Source: Carya illinoinensis (Eukaryota > Streptophyta > Magnoliopsida > Fagales > Juglandaceae). Taken from it: 64,000 bases of DNA. The stretch lies in assembly GCF_018687715.1 (NCBI RefSeq), contig NC_056762.1:18221364-18285363 (forward strand), read 5' to 3'. The position numbers and the translations under genes were made by a program. Below, piece after piece: positions 42,197 to 52,664 of this stretch. The stretch's first letter is position 1. Every line of letters starts with the position of its first letter. The notes below the pieces were generated by a model. It had not been told where the DNA came from and did no database searches. It saw only the letters and a list, made by a program, of their open reading frames with translations.

Positions 42197-42374
42197 CCCT
42201 TTTTATTTTTACCGCATCTCCGGTCGGATGGACCGGAACGAGAACCGGGCAATGGATTCTTAGGAAAATCGCACCGACCCCATCGCTATCGATCAGATCG
42301 CCGGTTAGCATGGGATAGGCAGGGTGCGGCTAGGTCATAATAGGATTATATTAGTTTTTCGCTGGTAGCATGAT

Positions 42375-42493
42375 GGGTGCGATCATACCAGCACTAATGC
42401 ACCGGATCCCATCAGAACTCCGCAGTTAAGCGTGCTTGGGCGAGAGTAGTACTAGGATGGGTGACCTCCTGGGAAGTCCTCGTGTTGCACCCC
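42375..42493 (+). rRNA. 5S rRNA: 5S rRNA gene, class K
   Basis: Consensus. Spacer GGCTTGGGATAGG. Confidence 0.96.
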
Positions 42494-42681
42494 CCTTTTT
42501 ATTTTTACCGCATCTCTGGTCGGATGGACCGGAACGAGAACCAGGCAATGGATTTTTAGGAAAATCGCACCAACCCCATCGCGTAGCAATGGGTATCGGT
42601 CAGATCGCCGGTTGGCTTGGGATAGGCAGGGTGCGGCTAGGTCATAATAGGATTATATTAGTTTTTCGCTGGTAGCATGAT

Positions 42682-42800
42682 GGGTGCGATCATACCAGCA
42701 CTAATGCACCGGATCCCATCAGAACTCCGCAGCTAAGCGTGCTTGGGCGAGAGTAGTACTAGGATGGGTGACCTCCTGGGAAGTCCTCGTGTTGCACCCC
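42682..42800 (+). rRNA. 5S rRNA: 5S rRNA gene, class K52
   Basis: T52C. Spacer AACCTCATCG, ending GGTTGGCATGAG. Confidence 0.93.
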
Positions 42801-42989
42801 CCCTTTTAGTTTTTACCGCATCTCTGGTCGGATCGACTGGAACGAGAACCAGGGAATGGATTTTTAGGAAAATCGCACCAACCTCATCGCGTAGCTATGG
42901 GTATCGGTCAGATCGCCGGTTGGCATGAGATAGGCAGGGTGCGGCTAGGTCATAATAGGATTATATTAGTTTTTCGCTGGTAGCATGAT

Positions 42990-43108
42990 GGGTGCGATCA
43001 TACCAGCACTAATGCACCGGATCCCATCAGAACTCCGCAGCTAAGCGTGCTTGGGCGAGAGTAGTACTAGGATGGGTGACCTCCTGGGAAGTCCTCGTGT
43101 TGCACCCC
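42990..43108 (+). rRNA. 5S rRNA: 5S rRNA gene, class K52
   Basis: T52C, a second K52 in a row. Hairpin region reads GGTCGGGTCGACTGG. Confidence 0.93.
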
Positions 43109-43297
43109 CCCTTTTAGTTTTTACCGCATCTCTGGTCGGGTCGACTGGAACGAGAACCAGGGAATGGATTTTTAGGAAAATCGCACCAACCCCATCGCGT
43201 AGCAATGGGTATCGGTCAGATCGCCGGTTGGCATGAGATAGGCAGGGTGCGGCTAGGTCATAATAGGATTATATTAGTTTTTCGCTGGTAGCATGAT

Positions 43298-43416
43298 GGG
43301 TGCGATCATACCAGCACTAATGCACCGGATCCCATCATAACTCCGCAGTTAAGCGTGCTTGGGCGAGAGTAGTACTAGGATGGGTGACCTCCTGGGAAGT
43401 CCTCGTGTTGCACCCC
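43298..43416 (+). rRNA. 5S rRNA: 5S rRNA gene, class K41
   Basis: G41T. Confidence 0.93.
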
Positions 43417-43605
43417 CCCTTTTAATTTTTACCGCATCTCTGGTCGGATGGACCGGAACGAGAACCAGGGAATGGATTTTTGGGAAAATCGCACCGACCC
43501 CATCACGTAGCAATGGGTATCGGTCAGATCGCCGGTTGGCATGAGATAGGCAGGGTGCGGCTATGTCGTAATAGGATTATATGAGTTTTTCACTAGTAGC
43601 ATGAT

Positions 43606-43724
43606 GGGTGCGATCATACCAGCACTAATGCACCAGATCCCATCAGAACTCCGCAGTCAAGCGTGCTTGGGCGAGAGTAGTACTAGGATGGGTGACCTCC
43701 TGGGAAGTCCTCGTGTTGCACCCC
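43606..43724 (+). rRNA. 5S rRNA: 5S rRNA gene, class K53
   Basis: G30A and T53C. Spacer TTCTTGGGAAAATCACACC with the 11-bp deletion. Confidence 0.93.
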
Positions 43725-43902
43725 CCCTTTTTATTTTTACCGCATCTCCGGTCGGATGGACCGGAACGAGAACCGGGCAATGGATTCTTGGGAAAATCAC
43801 ACCGACCCCATCGCTATCGATCAGATCGCCGGTTAGCATGGGATAGGCAGGGTGCGGCTAGGTCATAATAGGATTATATTAGTTTTTCGCTGGTAGCATG
43901 AT

Positions 43903-44021
43903 GGGTGCGATCATACCAGCACTAATGCACCGGATCCCATCAGAACTCCGCAGTTAAGCGTGCTTGGGCGAGAGTAGTACTAGGATGGGTGACCTCCTGG
44001 GAAGTCCTCGTGTTGCACCCC
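43903..44021 (+). rRNA. 5S rRNA: 5S rRNA gene, class K
   Basis: Consensus. C6. Confidence 0.96.
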
Positions 44022-44209
44022 CCTTTTTATTTTTACCGCATCTCTGGTCGGATGGACCGGAACGAGAACCAGGCAATGGATTTTTAGGAAAATCGCACCA
44101 ACCCCATCGCGTAGCAATGGGTATCGGTCAGATCGCCGGTTGGCATGGGATAGGCAGGGTGCGGCTAGGTCATAATAGGATTATATTAGTTTTTCGCTGG
44201 TAGCATGAT

Positions 44210-44328
44210 GGGTGCGATCATACCAGCACTAATGCACCGGATCCCATCAGAACTCCGCAGCTAAGCGTGCTTGGGCGAGAGTAGTACTAGGATGGGTGAC
44301 CTCCTGGGAAGTCCTCGTGTTGCACCCC
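44210..44328 (+). rRNA. 5S rRNA: 5S rRNA gene, class K52
   Basis: T52C. 11-bp spacer deletion. Confidence 0.93.
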
Positions 44329-44506
44329 CCCTTTTTATTTTTACCGCATCTCCGGTCGGATGGACCGGAACGAGAACCGGGCAATGGATTCTTAGGAAAA
44401 TCGCACCGACCCCATCGCTATCGATCAGATCGCCGGTTAGCATGGGATAGGCAGGGTGCGGCTAGGTCATAATAGGATTATATTAGTTTTTCGCTGGTAG
44501 CATGAT

Positions 44507-44625
44507 GGGTGCGATCATACCAGCACTAATGCACCGGATCCCATCAGAACTCCGCAGTTAAGCGTGCTTGGGCGAGAGTAGTACTAGGATGGGTGACCTC
44601 CTGGGAAGTCCTCGTGTTGCACCCC
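44507..44625 (+). rRNA. 5S rRNA: 5S rRNA gene, class K
   Basis: Consensus. Its spacer starts as a K type but ends with TATATGAG, so it joins two spacer types. Confidence 0.95.
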
Positions 44626-44813
44626 CCTTTTTATTTTTACCGCATCTCTGGTCGGATGGACCGGAACGAGAACCAGGCAATGGATTTTTAGGAAAATCGC
44701 ACCAACCCCATCGCGTAGCAATGGGTATCGGTCAGATCGCCGGTTGGCATGGGATAGGCAGGGTGCGGCTATGTCGTAATAGGATTATATGAGTTTTTCA
44801 CTAGTAGCATGAT

Positions 44814-44932
44814 GGGTGCGATCATACCAGCACTAATGCACCAGATCCCATCAGAACTCCGCAGTCAAGCGTGCTTGGGCGAGAGTAGTACTAGGATGGG
44901 TGACCTCCTGGGAAGTCCTCGTGTTGCACCCC
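44814..44932 (+). rRNA. 5S rRNA: 5S rRNA gene, class K53
   Basis: G30A and T53C. Spacer AAAATCCCACC with the 11-bp deletion. Confidence 0.93.
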
Positions 44933-45110
44933 CCCTTTTTATTTTTACCGCATCTCCGGTCGGATGGACCGGAACGAGAACCGGGCAATGGATTCTTAGG
45001 AAAATCCCACCGACCCCATCGCTATCGATCAGATCGCCGGTTAGCATGGGATAGGCAGGGTGCGGCTAGGTCATAATAGGATTATATTAGTTTTTCGCTG
45101 GTAGCATGAT

Positions 45111-45229
45111 GGGTGCGATCATACCAGCACTAATGCACCGGATCCCATCAGAACTCCGCAGTTAAGCGTGCTTGGGCGAGAGTAGTACTAGGATGGGTGA
45201 CCTCCTGGGAAGTCCTCGTGTTGCACCCC
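45111..45229 (+). rRNA. 5S rRNA: 5S rRNA gene, class K
   Basis: Consensus. C6. Confidence 0.96.
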
Positions 45230-45417
45230 CCTTTTTATTTTTACCGCATCTCTGGTCGGATGGACCGGAACGAGAACCAGGCAATGGATTTTTAGGAAAA
45301 TCGCACCAACCCCATCGCGTAGCAATGGGTATCGGTCAGATCGCCGGTTGGCATGGGATAGGCAGGGTGCGGCTAGGTCATAATAGGATTATATTAGTTT
45401 TTCGCTGGTAGCATGAT

Positions 45418-45536
45418 GGGTGCGATCATACCAGCACTAATGCACCGGATCCCATCAGAACTCCGCAGCTAAGCGTGCTTGGGCGAGAGTAGTACTAGGA
45501 TGGGTGACCTCCTGGGAAGTCCTCGTGTTGCACCCC
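45418..45536 (+). rRNA. 5S rRNA: 5S rRNA gene, class K52
   Basis: T52C. Spacer has GGGAATGCATTTTT. Confidence 0.93.
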
Positions 45537-45725
45537 CCCTTTTAGTTTTTACCGCATCTCTGGTCGGATCGACTGGAACGAGAACCAGGGAATGCATTTT
45601 TAGGAAAATCGCACCAACCCCATCGCGTAGCAATGGGTATCGGTCAGATCGCCGGTTGGCATGAGATAGGCAGGGTGCGGCTAGGTCATAATAGGATTAT
45701 ATTAGTTTTTCGCTGGTAGCATGAT

Positions 45726-45844
45726 GGGTGCGATCATACCAGCACTAATGCACCGGATCCCATCATAACTCCGCAGTTAAGCGTGCTTGGGCGAGAGTAG
45801 TACTAGGATGGGTGACCTCCTGGGAAGTCCTCGTGTTGCACCCC
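45726..45844 (+). rRNA. 5S rRNA: 5S rRNA gene, class K41
   Basis: G41T. Trailer TTTTAATTTTTAAAGC. Confidence 0.93.
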
Positions 45845-46033
45845 CCCTTTTAATTTTTAAAGCATCTCTGGTCGGATGGACCGGAACGAGAACCAGGGAA
45901 TGGATTTTTGGGAAAATCGCACCGACCCCATCACGTAGCAATGGGTATCGGTCAGATCGCCGGTTGGCATGAGATAGGCAGGGTGCGGCTATGTCGTAAT
46001 AGGATTATATGAGTTTTTCACTAGTAGCATGAT

Positions 46034-46152
46034 GGGTGCGATCATACCAGCACTAATGCACCAGATCCCATCAGAACTCCGCAGTCAAGCGTGCTTGGGC
46101 GAGAGTAGTACTAGGATGGGTGACCTCCTGGGAAGTCCTCGTGTTGCACCCC
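46034..46152 (+). rRNA. 5S rRNA: 5S rRNA gene, class K53
   Basis: G30A and T53C. 11-bp spacer deletion, then GGGAAAGGCAGG. Confidence 0.93.
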
Positions 46153-46330
46153 CCCTTTTTATTTTTACCGCATCTCCGGTCGGATGGACCGGAACGAGAA
46201 CCGGGCAATGGATTCTTAGGAAAATCACACCGACCCCATCGCTATCGATCAGATCGCCGGTTAGCATGGGAAAGGCAGGGTGCGGCTAGGTCATAATAGG
46301 ATTATATTAGTTTTTCGCTGGTAGCATGAT

Positions 46331-46449
46331 GGGTGCGATCATACCAGCACTAATGCACCGGATCCCATCAGAACTCCGCAGTTAAGCGTGCTTGGGCGAG
46401 AGTAGTACTAGGATGGGTGACCTCCTGGGAAGTCCTCGTGTTGCACCCC
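46331..46449 (+). rRNA. 5S rRNA: 5S rRNA gene, class K
   Basis: Consensus. C6. Confidence 0.96.
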
Positions 46450-46637
46450 CCTTTTTATTTTTACCGCATCTCTGGTCGGATGGACCGGAACGAGAACCAG
46501 GCAATGGATTTTTAGGAAAATCGCACCAACCCCATCGCGTAGCAATGGGTATCGGTCAGATCGCCGGTTGGCATGGGATAGGCAGGGTGCGGCTAGGTCA
46601 TAATAGGATTATATTAGTTTTTCGCTGGTAGCATGAT

Positions 46638-46756
46638 GGGTGCGATCATACCAGCACTAATGCACCGGATCCCATCAGAACTCCGCAGCTAAGCGTGCTT
46701 GGGCGAGAGTAGTACTAGGATGGGTGACCTCCTGGGAAGTCCTCGTGTTGCACCCC
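46638..46756 (+). rRNA. 5S rRNA: 5S rRNA gene, class K52
   Basis: T52C. 11-bp spacer deletion. Confidence 0.93.
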
Positions 46757-46934
46757 CCCTTTTTATTTTTACCGCATCTCCGGTCGGATGGACCGGAACG
46801 AGAACCGGGCAATGGATTCTTAGGAAAATCGCACCGACCCCATCGCTATCGATCAGATCGCCGGTTAGCATGGGATAGGCAGGGTGCGGCTAGGTCATAA
46901 TAGGATTATATTAGTTTTTCGCTGGTAGCATGAT

Positions 46935-47053
46935 GGGTGCGATCATACCAGCACTAATGCACCGGATCCCATCAGAACTCCGCAGTTAAGCGTGCTTGGG
47001 CGAGAGTAGTACTAGGATGGGTGACCTCCTGGGAAGTCCTCGTGTTGCACCCC
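46935..47053 (+). rRNA. 5S rRNA: 5S rRNA gene, class K
   Basis: Consensus. Spacer has GGACCAGAACG. Confidence 0.96.
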
Positions 47054-47241
47054 CCTTTTTATTTTTACCGCATCTCTGGTCGGATGGACCAGAACGAGAA
47101 CCAGGCAATGGATTTTTAGGAAAATCGCACCAACCCCATCGCGTAGCAATGGGTATCGGTCAGATCGCCGGTTGGCATGGGATAGGCAGGGTGCGGCTAG
47201 GTCATAATAGGATTATATTAGTTTTTCGCTGGTAGCATGAT

Positions 47242-47360
47242 GGGTGCGATCATACCAGCACTAATGCACCGGATCCCATCAGAACTCCGCAGCTAAGCGT
47301 GCTTGGGCGAGAGTAGTACTAGGATGGGTGACCTCCTGGGAAGTCCTCGTGTTGCACCCC
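47242..47360 (+). rRNA. 5S rRNA: 5S rRNA gene, class K52
   Basis: T52C. The spacer has AACCAGCGAATGG and a perfect-loop CATCGCGTAGCGATGG. Confidence 0.93.
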
Positions 47361-47549
47361 CCCTTTTAGTTTTTACCGCATCTCTGGTCGGATCGACTGG
47401 AACGAGAACCAGCGAATGGATTTTTAGGAAAATCGCACCCACCCCATCGCGTAGCGATGGGTATCGGTCAGATCGCCGGTTGGCATGAGATAGGCAGGGT
47501 GCGGCTAGGTCAGAATAGGATTATATTAGTTTTTCGCTGGTAGCATGAT

Positions 47550-47668
47550 GGGTGCGATCATACCAGCACTAATGCACCGGATCCCATCATAACTCCGCAG
47601 TTAAGCGTGCTTGGGCGAGAATAGTACTAGGATGGGTGACCTCCTGGGAAGTCCTCGTGTTGCACCCC
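47550..47668 (+). rRNA. 5S rRNA: 5S rRNA gene, class K41
   Basis: G41T and G72A. Spacer has TTTTTACCGTATC. Confidence 0.93.
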
Positions 47669-47857
47669 CCCTTTTAATTTTTACCGTATCTCTGGTCGGA
47701 TGGACCGGAACGAGAACCAGGGAATGGATTTTTGGGAAAATCGCACCGACCCCATCACGTAGCAATGGGTATCGGTTAGATCGCCGGTTGGCCTGAGATA
47801 GGCAGGGTGCGGCTATGTCGTAATAGGATTATATGAGTTTTTCACTAGTAGCATGAT

Positions 47858-47976
47858 GGGTGCGATCATACCAGCACTAATGCACCAGATCCCATCAGAA
47901 CTCCGCTGTCAAGCGTGCTTGGGCGAGAGTAGTACTAGGATGGGTGACCTCCTGGGAAGTCCTCGTGTTGCACCCC
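47858..47976 (+). rRNA. 5S rRNA: 5S rRNA gene, class K53
   Basis: G30A, A50T and T53C. 11-bp spacer deletion. Confidence 0.92.
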
Positions 47977-48154
47977 CCCTTTTTATTTTTACCGCATCTC
48001 CGGTCGGATGGACCGGAACGAGAACCGGGCAATGGATTCTTAGGAAAATCGCACCGACCCCATCGCTATCGATCAGATCGCCGGTTAGCATGGGATAGCC
48101 AGGGTGCGGCTAGGTCATAATAGGATTATATTAGTTTTTCGCTGGTGGCATGAT

Positions 48155-48273
48155 GGGTGCGATCATACCAGCACTAATGCACCGGATCCCATCAGAACTC
48201 CGTAGGTAAGCGTGCTTGGGCGAGAGTAGTACTAGGATGGGTGACCTCCTGGGAAGTCCTCGTGTTGCACCCC
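48155..48273 (+). rRNA. 5S rRNA: 5S rRNA gene, class K variant
   Basis: C49T and T52G, both at the box A start. Preceded by GGTGGCATGAT. Confidence 0.92.
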
Positions 48274-48461
48274 CCTTTTTATTTTTACCGCATCTCTGGT
48301 CGGATGGACCGGAACGAGAACCAGGCAATGGATTTTTAGGAAAATCGCACCAACCCCATCGTGTAGCAATGGGTATCGGTCAGATCGCCGGTTGGCATGG
48401 GATGGGCAGGGTGCGGCTAGGTCATAATAGGATTATATTAGTTTTTCGCTGGTAGCATGAT

Positions 48462-48538
48462 GGGTGCGATCATACCATCACTAATGCACCGGATTACTAG
48501 GATGGGTGACCTTCTTGCAAGTCCTCCTGTTGCACCCC
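48462..48538 (+). pseudogene. 5S pseudogene, class D
   Basis: Nt 34-75 deleted, with G17T, C94T, G97T, G99C and G108C. The spacer changes to the right-half type after the hairpins, marking a recombination join. Confidence 0.92.
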
Positions 48539-48728
48539 CCCCTTTTTATGTTTACCGCATCTATGGTCGGATGGACCGGAACGAGAACCGAGCAATGGAA
48601 TCTTAGGAAAATCGCACCGACCCCATCGCATAGCAATGGGTATCGGTCAGATCGCCGGTTGGCATGGGATGGGCAGGGTGCGGCTAGGTCATAATAGGAT
48701 TATATTAGTTTTTCGCTGGTAGCATGAT

Positions 48729-48847
48729 GGGTGCGATCATACCAGCACTAATGCACCGGATCCCATCAGAACTCCGCAGCTAAGCGTGCTTGGGCGAGAG
48801 TAGTACTAGGATGGGTGACCTCCTGGGAAGTCCTCGTGTTGCACCCC
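48729..48847 (+). rRNA. 5S rRNA: 5S rRNA gene, class K52
   Basis: T52C. 11-bp spacer deletion. A right-type unit inside the left-type island. Confidence 0.93.
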
Positions 48848-49025
48848 CCCTTTTTATTTTTACCGCATCTCCGGTCGGATGGACCGGAACGAGAACCGGG
48901 CAATGGATTCTTAGGAAAATCGCACCGACCCCATCGCTATCGATCAGATCGCCGGTTAGCATGGGATAGGCAGGGTGCGGCTAGGTCATAATAGGATTAT
49001 ATTAGTTTTTCGCTGGTAGCATGAT

Positions 49026-49144
49026 GGGTGCGATCATAGCAGGACTAGTGCACCGGATCCCATCAGAACTCCGCAGTTAACCGTGCTTGGGCGAGAGTAG
49101 TACTAGGATAAGTGACCTCCTGGGACGTCCTCGTGTTGCACCCC
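49026..49144 (+). rRNA. 5S rRNA: 5S rRNA gene, class B
   Basis: C14G, C18G, A23G, G56C, G85A, G86A and A101C. Here the upstream box is TATATTAG, not TATTTTAG. Confidence 0.84.
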
Positions 49145-49333
49145 CCATTTTTATTTTTACCGCATCTCTGGTCGGATGGACCGGAACGAGAACCGAGCAA
49201 TGGATTTTTAGGAAAATCGCACCGACCCCATCACATAGAATTGGGTATCGATCAGATCGCCGATTGGCACGGGATAGGAAGGGTGCGGCTAGGTCTTAAT
49301 CGGATTATATTAGTTTTTCGCTGGTAGCATGAT

Positions 49334-49452
49334 GGGTGCGATCATACTAGCACTAATGCACTGAATCCCACCACAATTCCGCAGTTAATCGTGCTTGGGC
49401 GAGAGTAGTACTAGGATGGGTGACCTTCTTGGAAGTCCTCGTGTTGCGCCCC
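49334..49452 (+). rRNA. 5S rRNA: 5S rRNA gene, class T, chimeric
   Basis: The 5' half has the class T changes plus G56T. The 3' end has C94T and G97T, typical of class D, plus A115G. Confidence 0.84.
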
Positions 49453-49641
49453 CCCTTTTTATTTTTACCGCATCTATGGTCGGATGGACCGGAACGAGAA
49501 CCAAGCAATGGATTCTTAGGAAAATCGCACCGACCCCATCGCATAGCAATGGGTATCGATCAGATCGCCGGTTGGCATGGGATAGGCAGGGTGCGGCTAG
49601 GTCGTAATAGGATTATATTAGTTTTTCGCTGGTAGCATGAT

Positions 49642-49760
49642 GTGTGCGATCATACAAGCACTAATGCACCGGATCCCATCAGAACCCAGCAGTTAAGCGT
49701 GCTTGGGCGAGAGTAGTACTAGGATGGGTGACCTCCTGGGAAGCCCACGTGTTCCACCCC
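49642..49760 (+). rRNA. 5S rRNA: 5S rRNA gene, class A, CACGTG 3' variant
   Basis: G2T, C15A, T45C, C47A, T103C, T106A and G113C. C15. Confidence 0.83.
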
Positions 49761-49959
49761 CCCCCCCCCCCAATTTTTATTTTTATCGCATCTCTGGTTG
49801 GATGGACTGGAACGAGAACCGAGCAATGGATTTTTAGGAAAATCGCACCGACCCCATCACATAGAATTGGGTATCGATCAGATCGCCGATTGGCACGGGA
49901 TAGGAAGGGTGCGGCTAGGTCGTAATAGGATTATATTAGTTTTTCGCTGGTAGCATGAT

Positions 49960-50036
49960 GGGTGTGATCATACCATCACTAATGCACCGGATTACTAGGA
50001 TGGGTGACCTTCTTGCAAGTCCTCCTGTTGCACCCC
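49960..50036 (+). pseudogene. 5S pseudogene, class D
   Basis: Nt 34-75 deleted, with C6T, G17T, C94T, G97T, G99C and G108C. C8. Confidence 0.92.
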
Positions 50037-50226
50037 CCCCTTTTTATGTTTACCGCATCTATGGTCGGATGGACCGGAACGAGAACCGAGCAATGGAATC
50101 TTAGGAAAATCGCACCGACCCCATCGCATAGCAATGGGTATCGATCAGATCGCTGGTTGGCAGGGGATACGCAGGGTGCGGCTAGGTCGTAATAGGATTA
50201 TATTAGTTTTTCGCTGGTTGCATGAT

Positions 50227-50345
50227 GTGTGCGATCATACAAGCACTAATGCACCGGATCCCATCAGAACCCCGCAGTTAAGCGTGCTTGGGCGAGAGTA
50301 GTACTAGGATGGGTGACCTCCTGGGAAGTCCTCGTCTTGCACCCC
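50227..50345 (+). rRNA. 5S rRNA: 5S rRNA gene, class A
   Basis: G2T, C15A, T45C and G110C. C7 then TTTCTATTTTT. Preceded by GGTTGCATGAT. Confidence 0.86.
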
Positions 50346-50534
50346 CCCTTTCTATTTTTACCGCATTTCTGGTCGGATGGATGGGAATGAGAACCGGGCA
50401 ATGGATTTTTAGGAAAATCGCACCGACCCCATCGCATAGCGATGGGTATCGATCAGATCGCCGGTTGGCATTGGATAGGCAGGGTGCGGCTACGTCGTAA
50501 TAGGATTATATTAGTTTTTCGCTGGTAGCATGAT

Positions 50535-50653
50535 GGGTGCGATCATACTAGCACTAATGCACTGAATCCCACCACAATTCCGCAGTTAAGCGTGCTTGGG
50601 CGAGAGTAGTACTAGGATGGGTGACCTCCTGGGAAGTCCTCGTGTTGCACCCC
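50535..50653 (+). rRNA. 5S rRNA: 5S rRNA gene, class T
   Basis: Plain class T. C16 then ATTTTT. Confidence 0.86.
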
Positions 50654-50852
50654 CCCCCCCCCCCCATTTTTATTTTTACCGCATCTCTGGTCGGATGGAC
50701 CGGAAGGAGAACCGAGCAAAGGATTTTTAGGAAAATCAAACCGACCCCATCGCATAGCAATGGGTATCGATCAGATCGCTGGTCGGCATGGGATAGGCAG
50801 GGTGCGGCTAGGTCGTAATAGGATTATTTTAGTTTTTCACTGGTAGCATGAT

Positions 50853-50971
50853 AGGTTCGATCATAGCAGCACTAATGCACCGGATCCCATCAGAACTCCG
50901 CAGTTAACCGTGCTTGGGCGAGAGTAGTACTAGGATGGGTGACCTCTTGGGACGTCCTCGTGTTGCACCCC
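50853..50971 (+). rRNA. 5S rRNA: 5S rRNA gene, class G
   Basis: G1A, G5T, C14G, G56C, C95T and A101C. The first transcribed base is changed. The upstream GC element reads AC. Confidence 0.83.
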
Positions 50972-51159
50972 CATTTTTATTTTTACCGCATCTCTGGTCG
51001 GATGGACCGGAACGAGAACCAGGCAATGGATTTTTAGGAGAATCGCACTGACCCCATCGCATAGCTACGGGTATCGATCAGATCGCCGGTTGGCATGGGA
51101 TAGGCAGGGGGCGGCTACGTCGTAATAGGATTATATCAGTTTTTTGCTAGTAGCATGAT

Positions 51160-51278
51160 GGGTGCGATCATACGAGCCCTAATGCACCGGATCGCATCAG
51201 AACTTCGCTGTTAAGCGTGCTTGGGCGAGAGTAGTACTAGGATGGGTGACCTCCTGGGAAGTCCTCGTGTTGCACCCC
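51160..51278 (+). rRNA. 5S rRNA: 5S rRNA gene, class R
   Basis: C15G, A19C, C35G, C46T and A50T. Upstream TATATCAG and TTTTTTGCTAG. 11-bp spacer deletion. Confidence 0.85.
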
Positions 51279-51456
51279 CCCTTTTTATTTTTGCCGCATC
51301 TCTGGTCGGATGGACCGGAACGAGAACCGGGCAATGGATTTTTAGGAAAATCGCACCGACCCCATCGCTATCGATCAGATCGCCAGTTAGCATGGGATAG
51401 GCAGGGTGCGGCTAGGTCATAATAGGATTATATTAGTTTTTCGCTGGTAGCATGAT

Positions 51457-51575
51457 GGGTGCGATCATACTAGCACTAATGCACTGAATCCCACCACAAT
51501 TCCGCAGTTAAGCGTGCTTGGGCGAGAGTAGTACTAGGATGGGTGACCTCCTGGGAAGCCCACGTGTTCCACCCC
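51457..51575 (+). rRNA. 5S rRNA: 5S rRNA gene, class T, CACGTG 3' variant, chimeric
   Basis: Class T changes in the 5' half, then T103C, T106A and G113C otherwise seen only in class A genes. C14. Confidence 0.84.
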
Positions 51576-51773
51576 CCCCCCCCCCAATTTTTATTTTTAT
51601 CGCATCTCTGGTTGGATGGACTGGAACGAGAACCGAGCAATGGATTTTTAGGAAAATCGCACCGACCCCATCACATAGAATTGGGTATCGATCAGATCGC
51701 CGATTGGCACGGGATAGGAAGGGTGCGGCTAGGTCGTAATAGGATTATATTAGTTTTTCGCTGGTAGCATGAT

Positions 51774-51850
51774 GGGTGTGATCATACCATCACTAATGCA
51801 CCGGATTACTAGGATGGGTGACCTTCTTGCAAGTCCTCCTGTTGCACCCC
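51774..51850 (+). pseudogene. 5S pseudogene, class D
   Basis: Nt 34-75 deleted, with C6T, G17T, C94T, G97T, G99C and G108C. C7. Confidence 0.92.
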
Positions 51851-52039
51851 CCCTTTTTATGTTTACCGCATCTATGGTCGGATGGACCGGAACGAGAACC
51901 GAGCAATGGAATCTTAGGAAAATCGCACCGACCCCATCGCATAGCAATGGGTATCGATCAGATCGCTGGTTGGCAGGGGATACGCAGGGTGCGGCTAGGT
52001 CGTAATAGGATTATATTAGTTTTTCGCTGGTTGCATGAT

Positions 52040-52158
52040 GTGTGCGATCATACAAGCACTAATGCACCGGATCCCATCAGAACCCCGCAGTTAAGCGTGC
52101 TTGGGCGAGAGTAGTACTAGGATGGGTGACCTCCTGGGAAGTCCTCGTCTTGCACCCC
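52040..52158 (+). rRNA. 5S rRNA: 5S rRNA gene, class A
   Basis: G2T, C15A, T45C and G110C, as at 50,227. Confidence 0.86.
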
Positions 52159-52347
52159 CCCTTTCTATTTTTACCGCATTTCTGGTCGGATGGATGGGAA
52201 TGAGAACCGGGCAATGGATTTTTAGGAAAATCGCACCGACCCCATCGCATAGCGATGGGTATCGATCAGATCGCCGGTTGGCATTGGATAGGCAGGGTGC
52301 GGCTACGTCGTAATAGGATTATATTAGTTTTTCGCTGGTAGCATGAT

Positions 52348-52466
52348 GGGTGCGATCATACTAGCACTAATGCACTGAATCCCACCACAATTCCGCAGTT
52401 AAGCGTGCTTGGGCGAGAGTAGTACTAGGATGGGTGACCTCCTGGGAAGTCCTCGTGTTGCACCCC
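52348..52466 (+). rRNA. 5S rRNA: 5S rRNA gene, class T
   Basis: Plain class T. C15. Confidence 0.86.
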
Positions 52467-52664
52467 CCCCCCCCCCCATTTTTATTTTTACCGCATCTCT
52501 GGTCGGATGGACCGGAAGGAGAACCGAGCAAAGGATTTTTAGGAAAATCAAACCGACCCCATCGCATAGCAATGGGTATCGATCAGATCGCTGGTCGGCA
52601 TGGGATAGGCAGGGTGCGGCTAGGTCGTAGTAGGATTATTTTAGTTTTTCACTGGTAGCATGAT

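Larger units (their letters stand above)
38112..42989 (+). repeat. 2,439-bp tandem duplication (eight units, two copies)
   Basis: 38,112-40,550 and 40,551-42,989 are nearly identical. Both carry C104A in the first gene and a TATATTTG box before the sixth. Both also have an AACCTCATCG spacer after the eighth gene. I noticed only a few differences, including ones near 39,789 versus 42,228, at 41,051, and in the spacer after the eighth gene. Confidence 0.9.
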
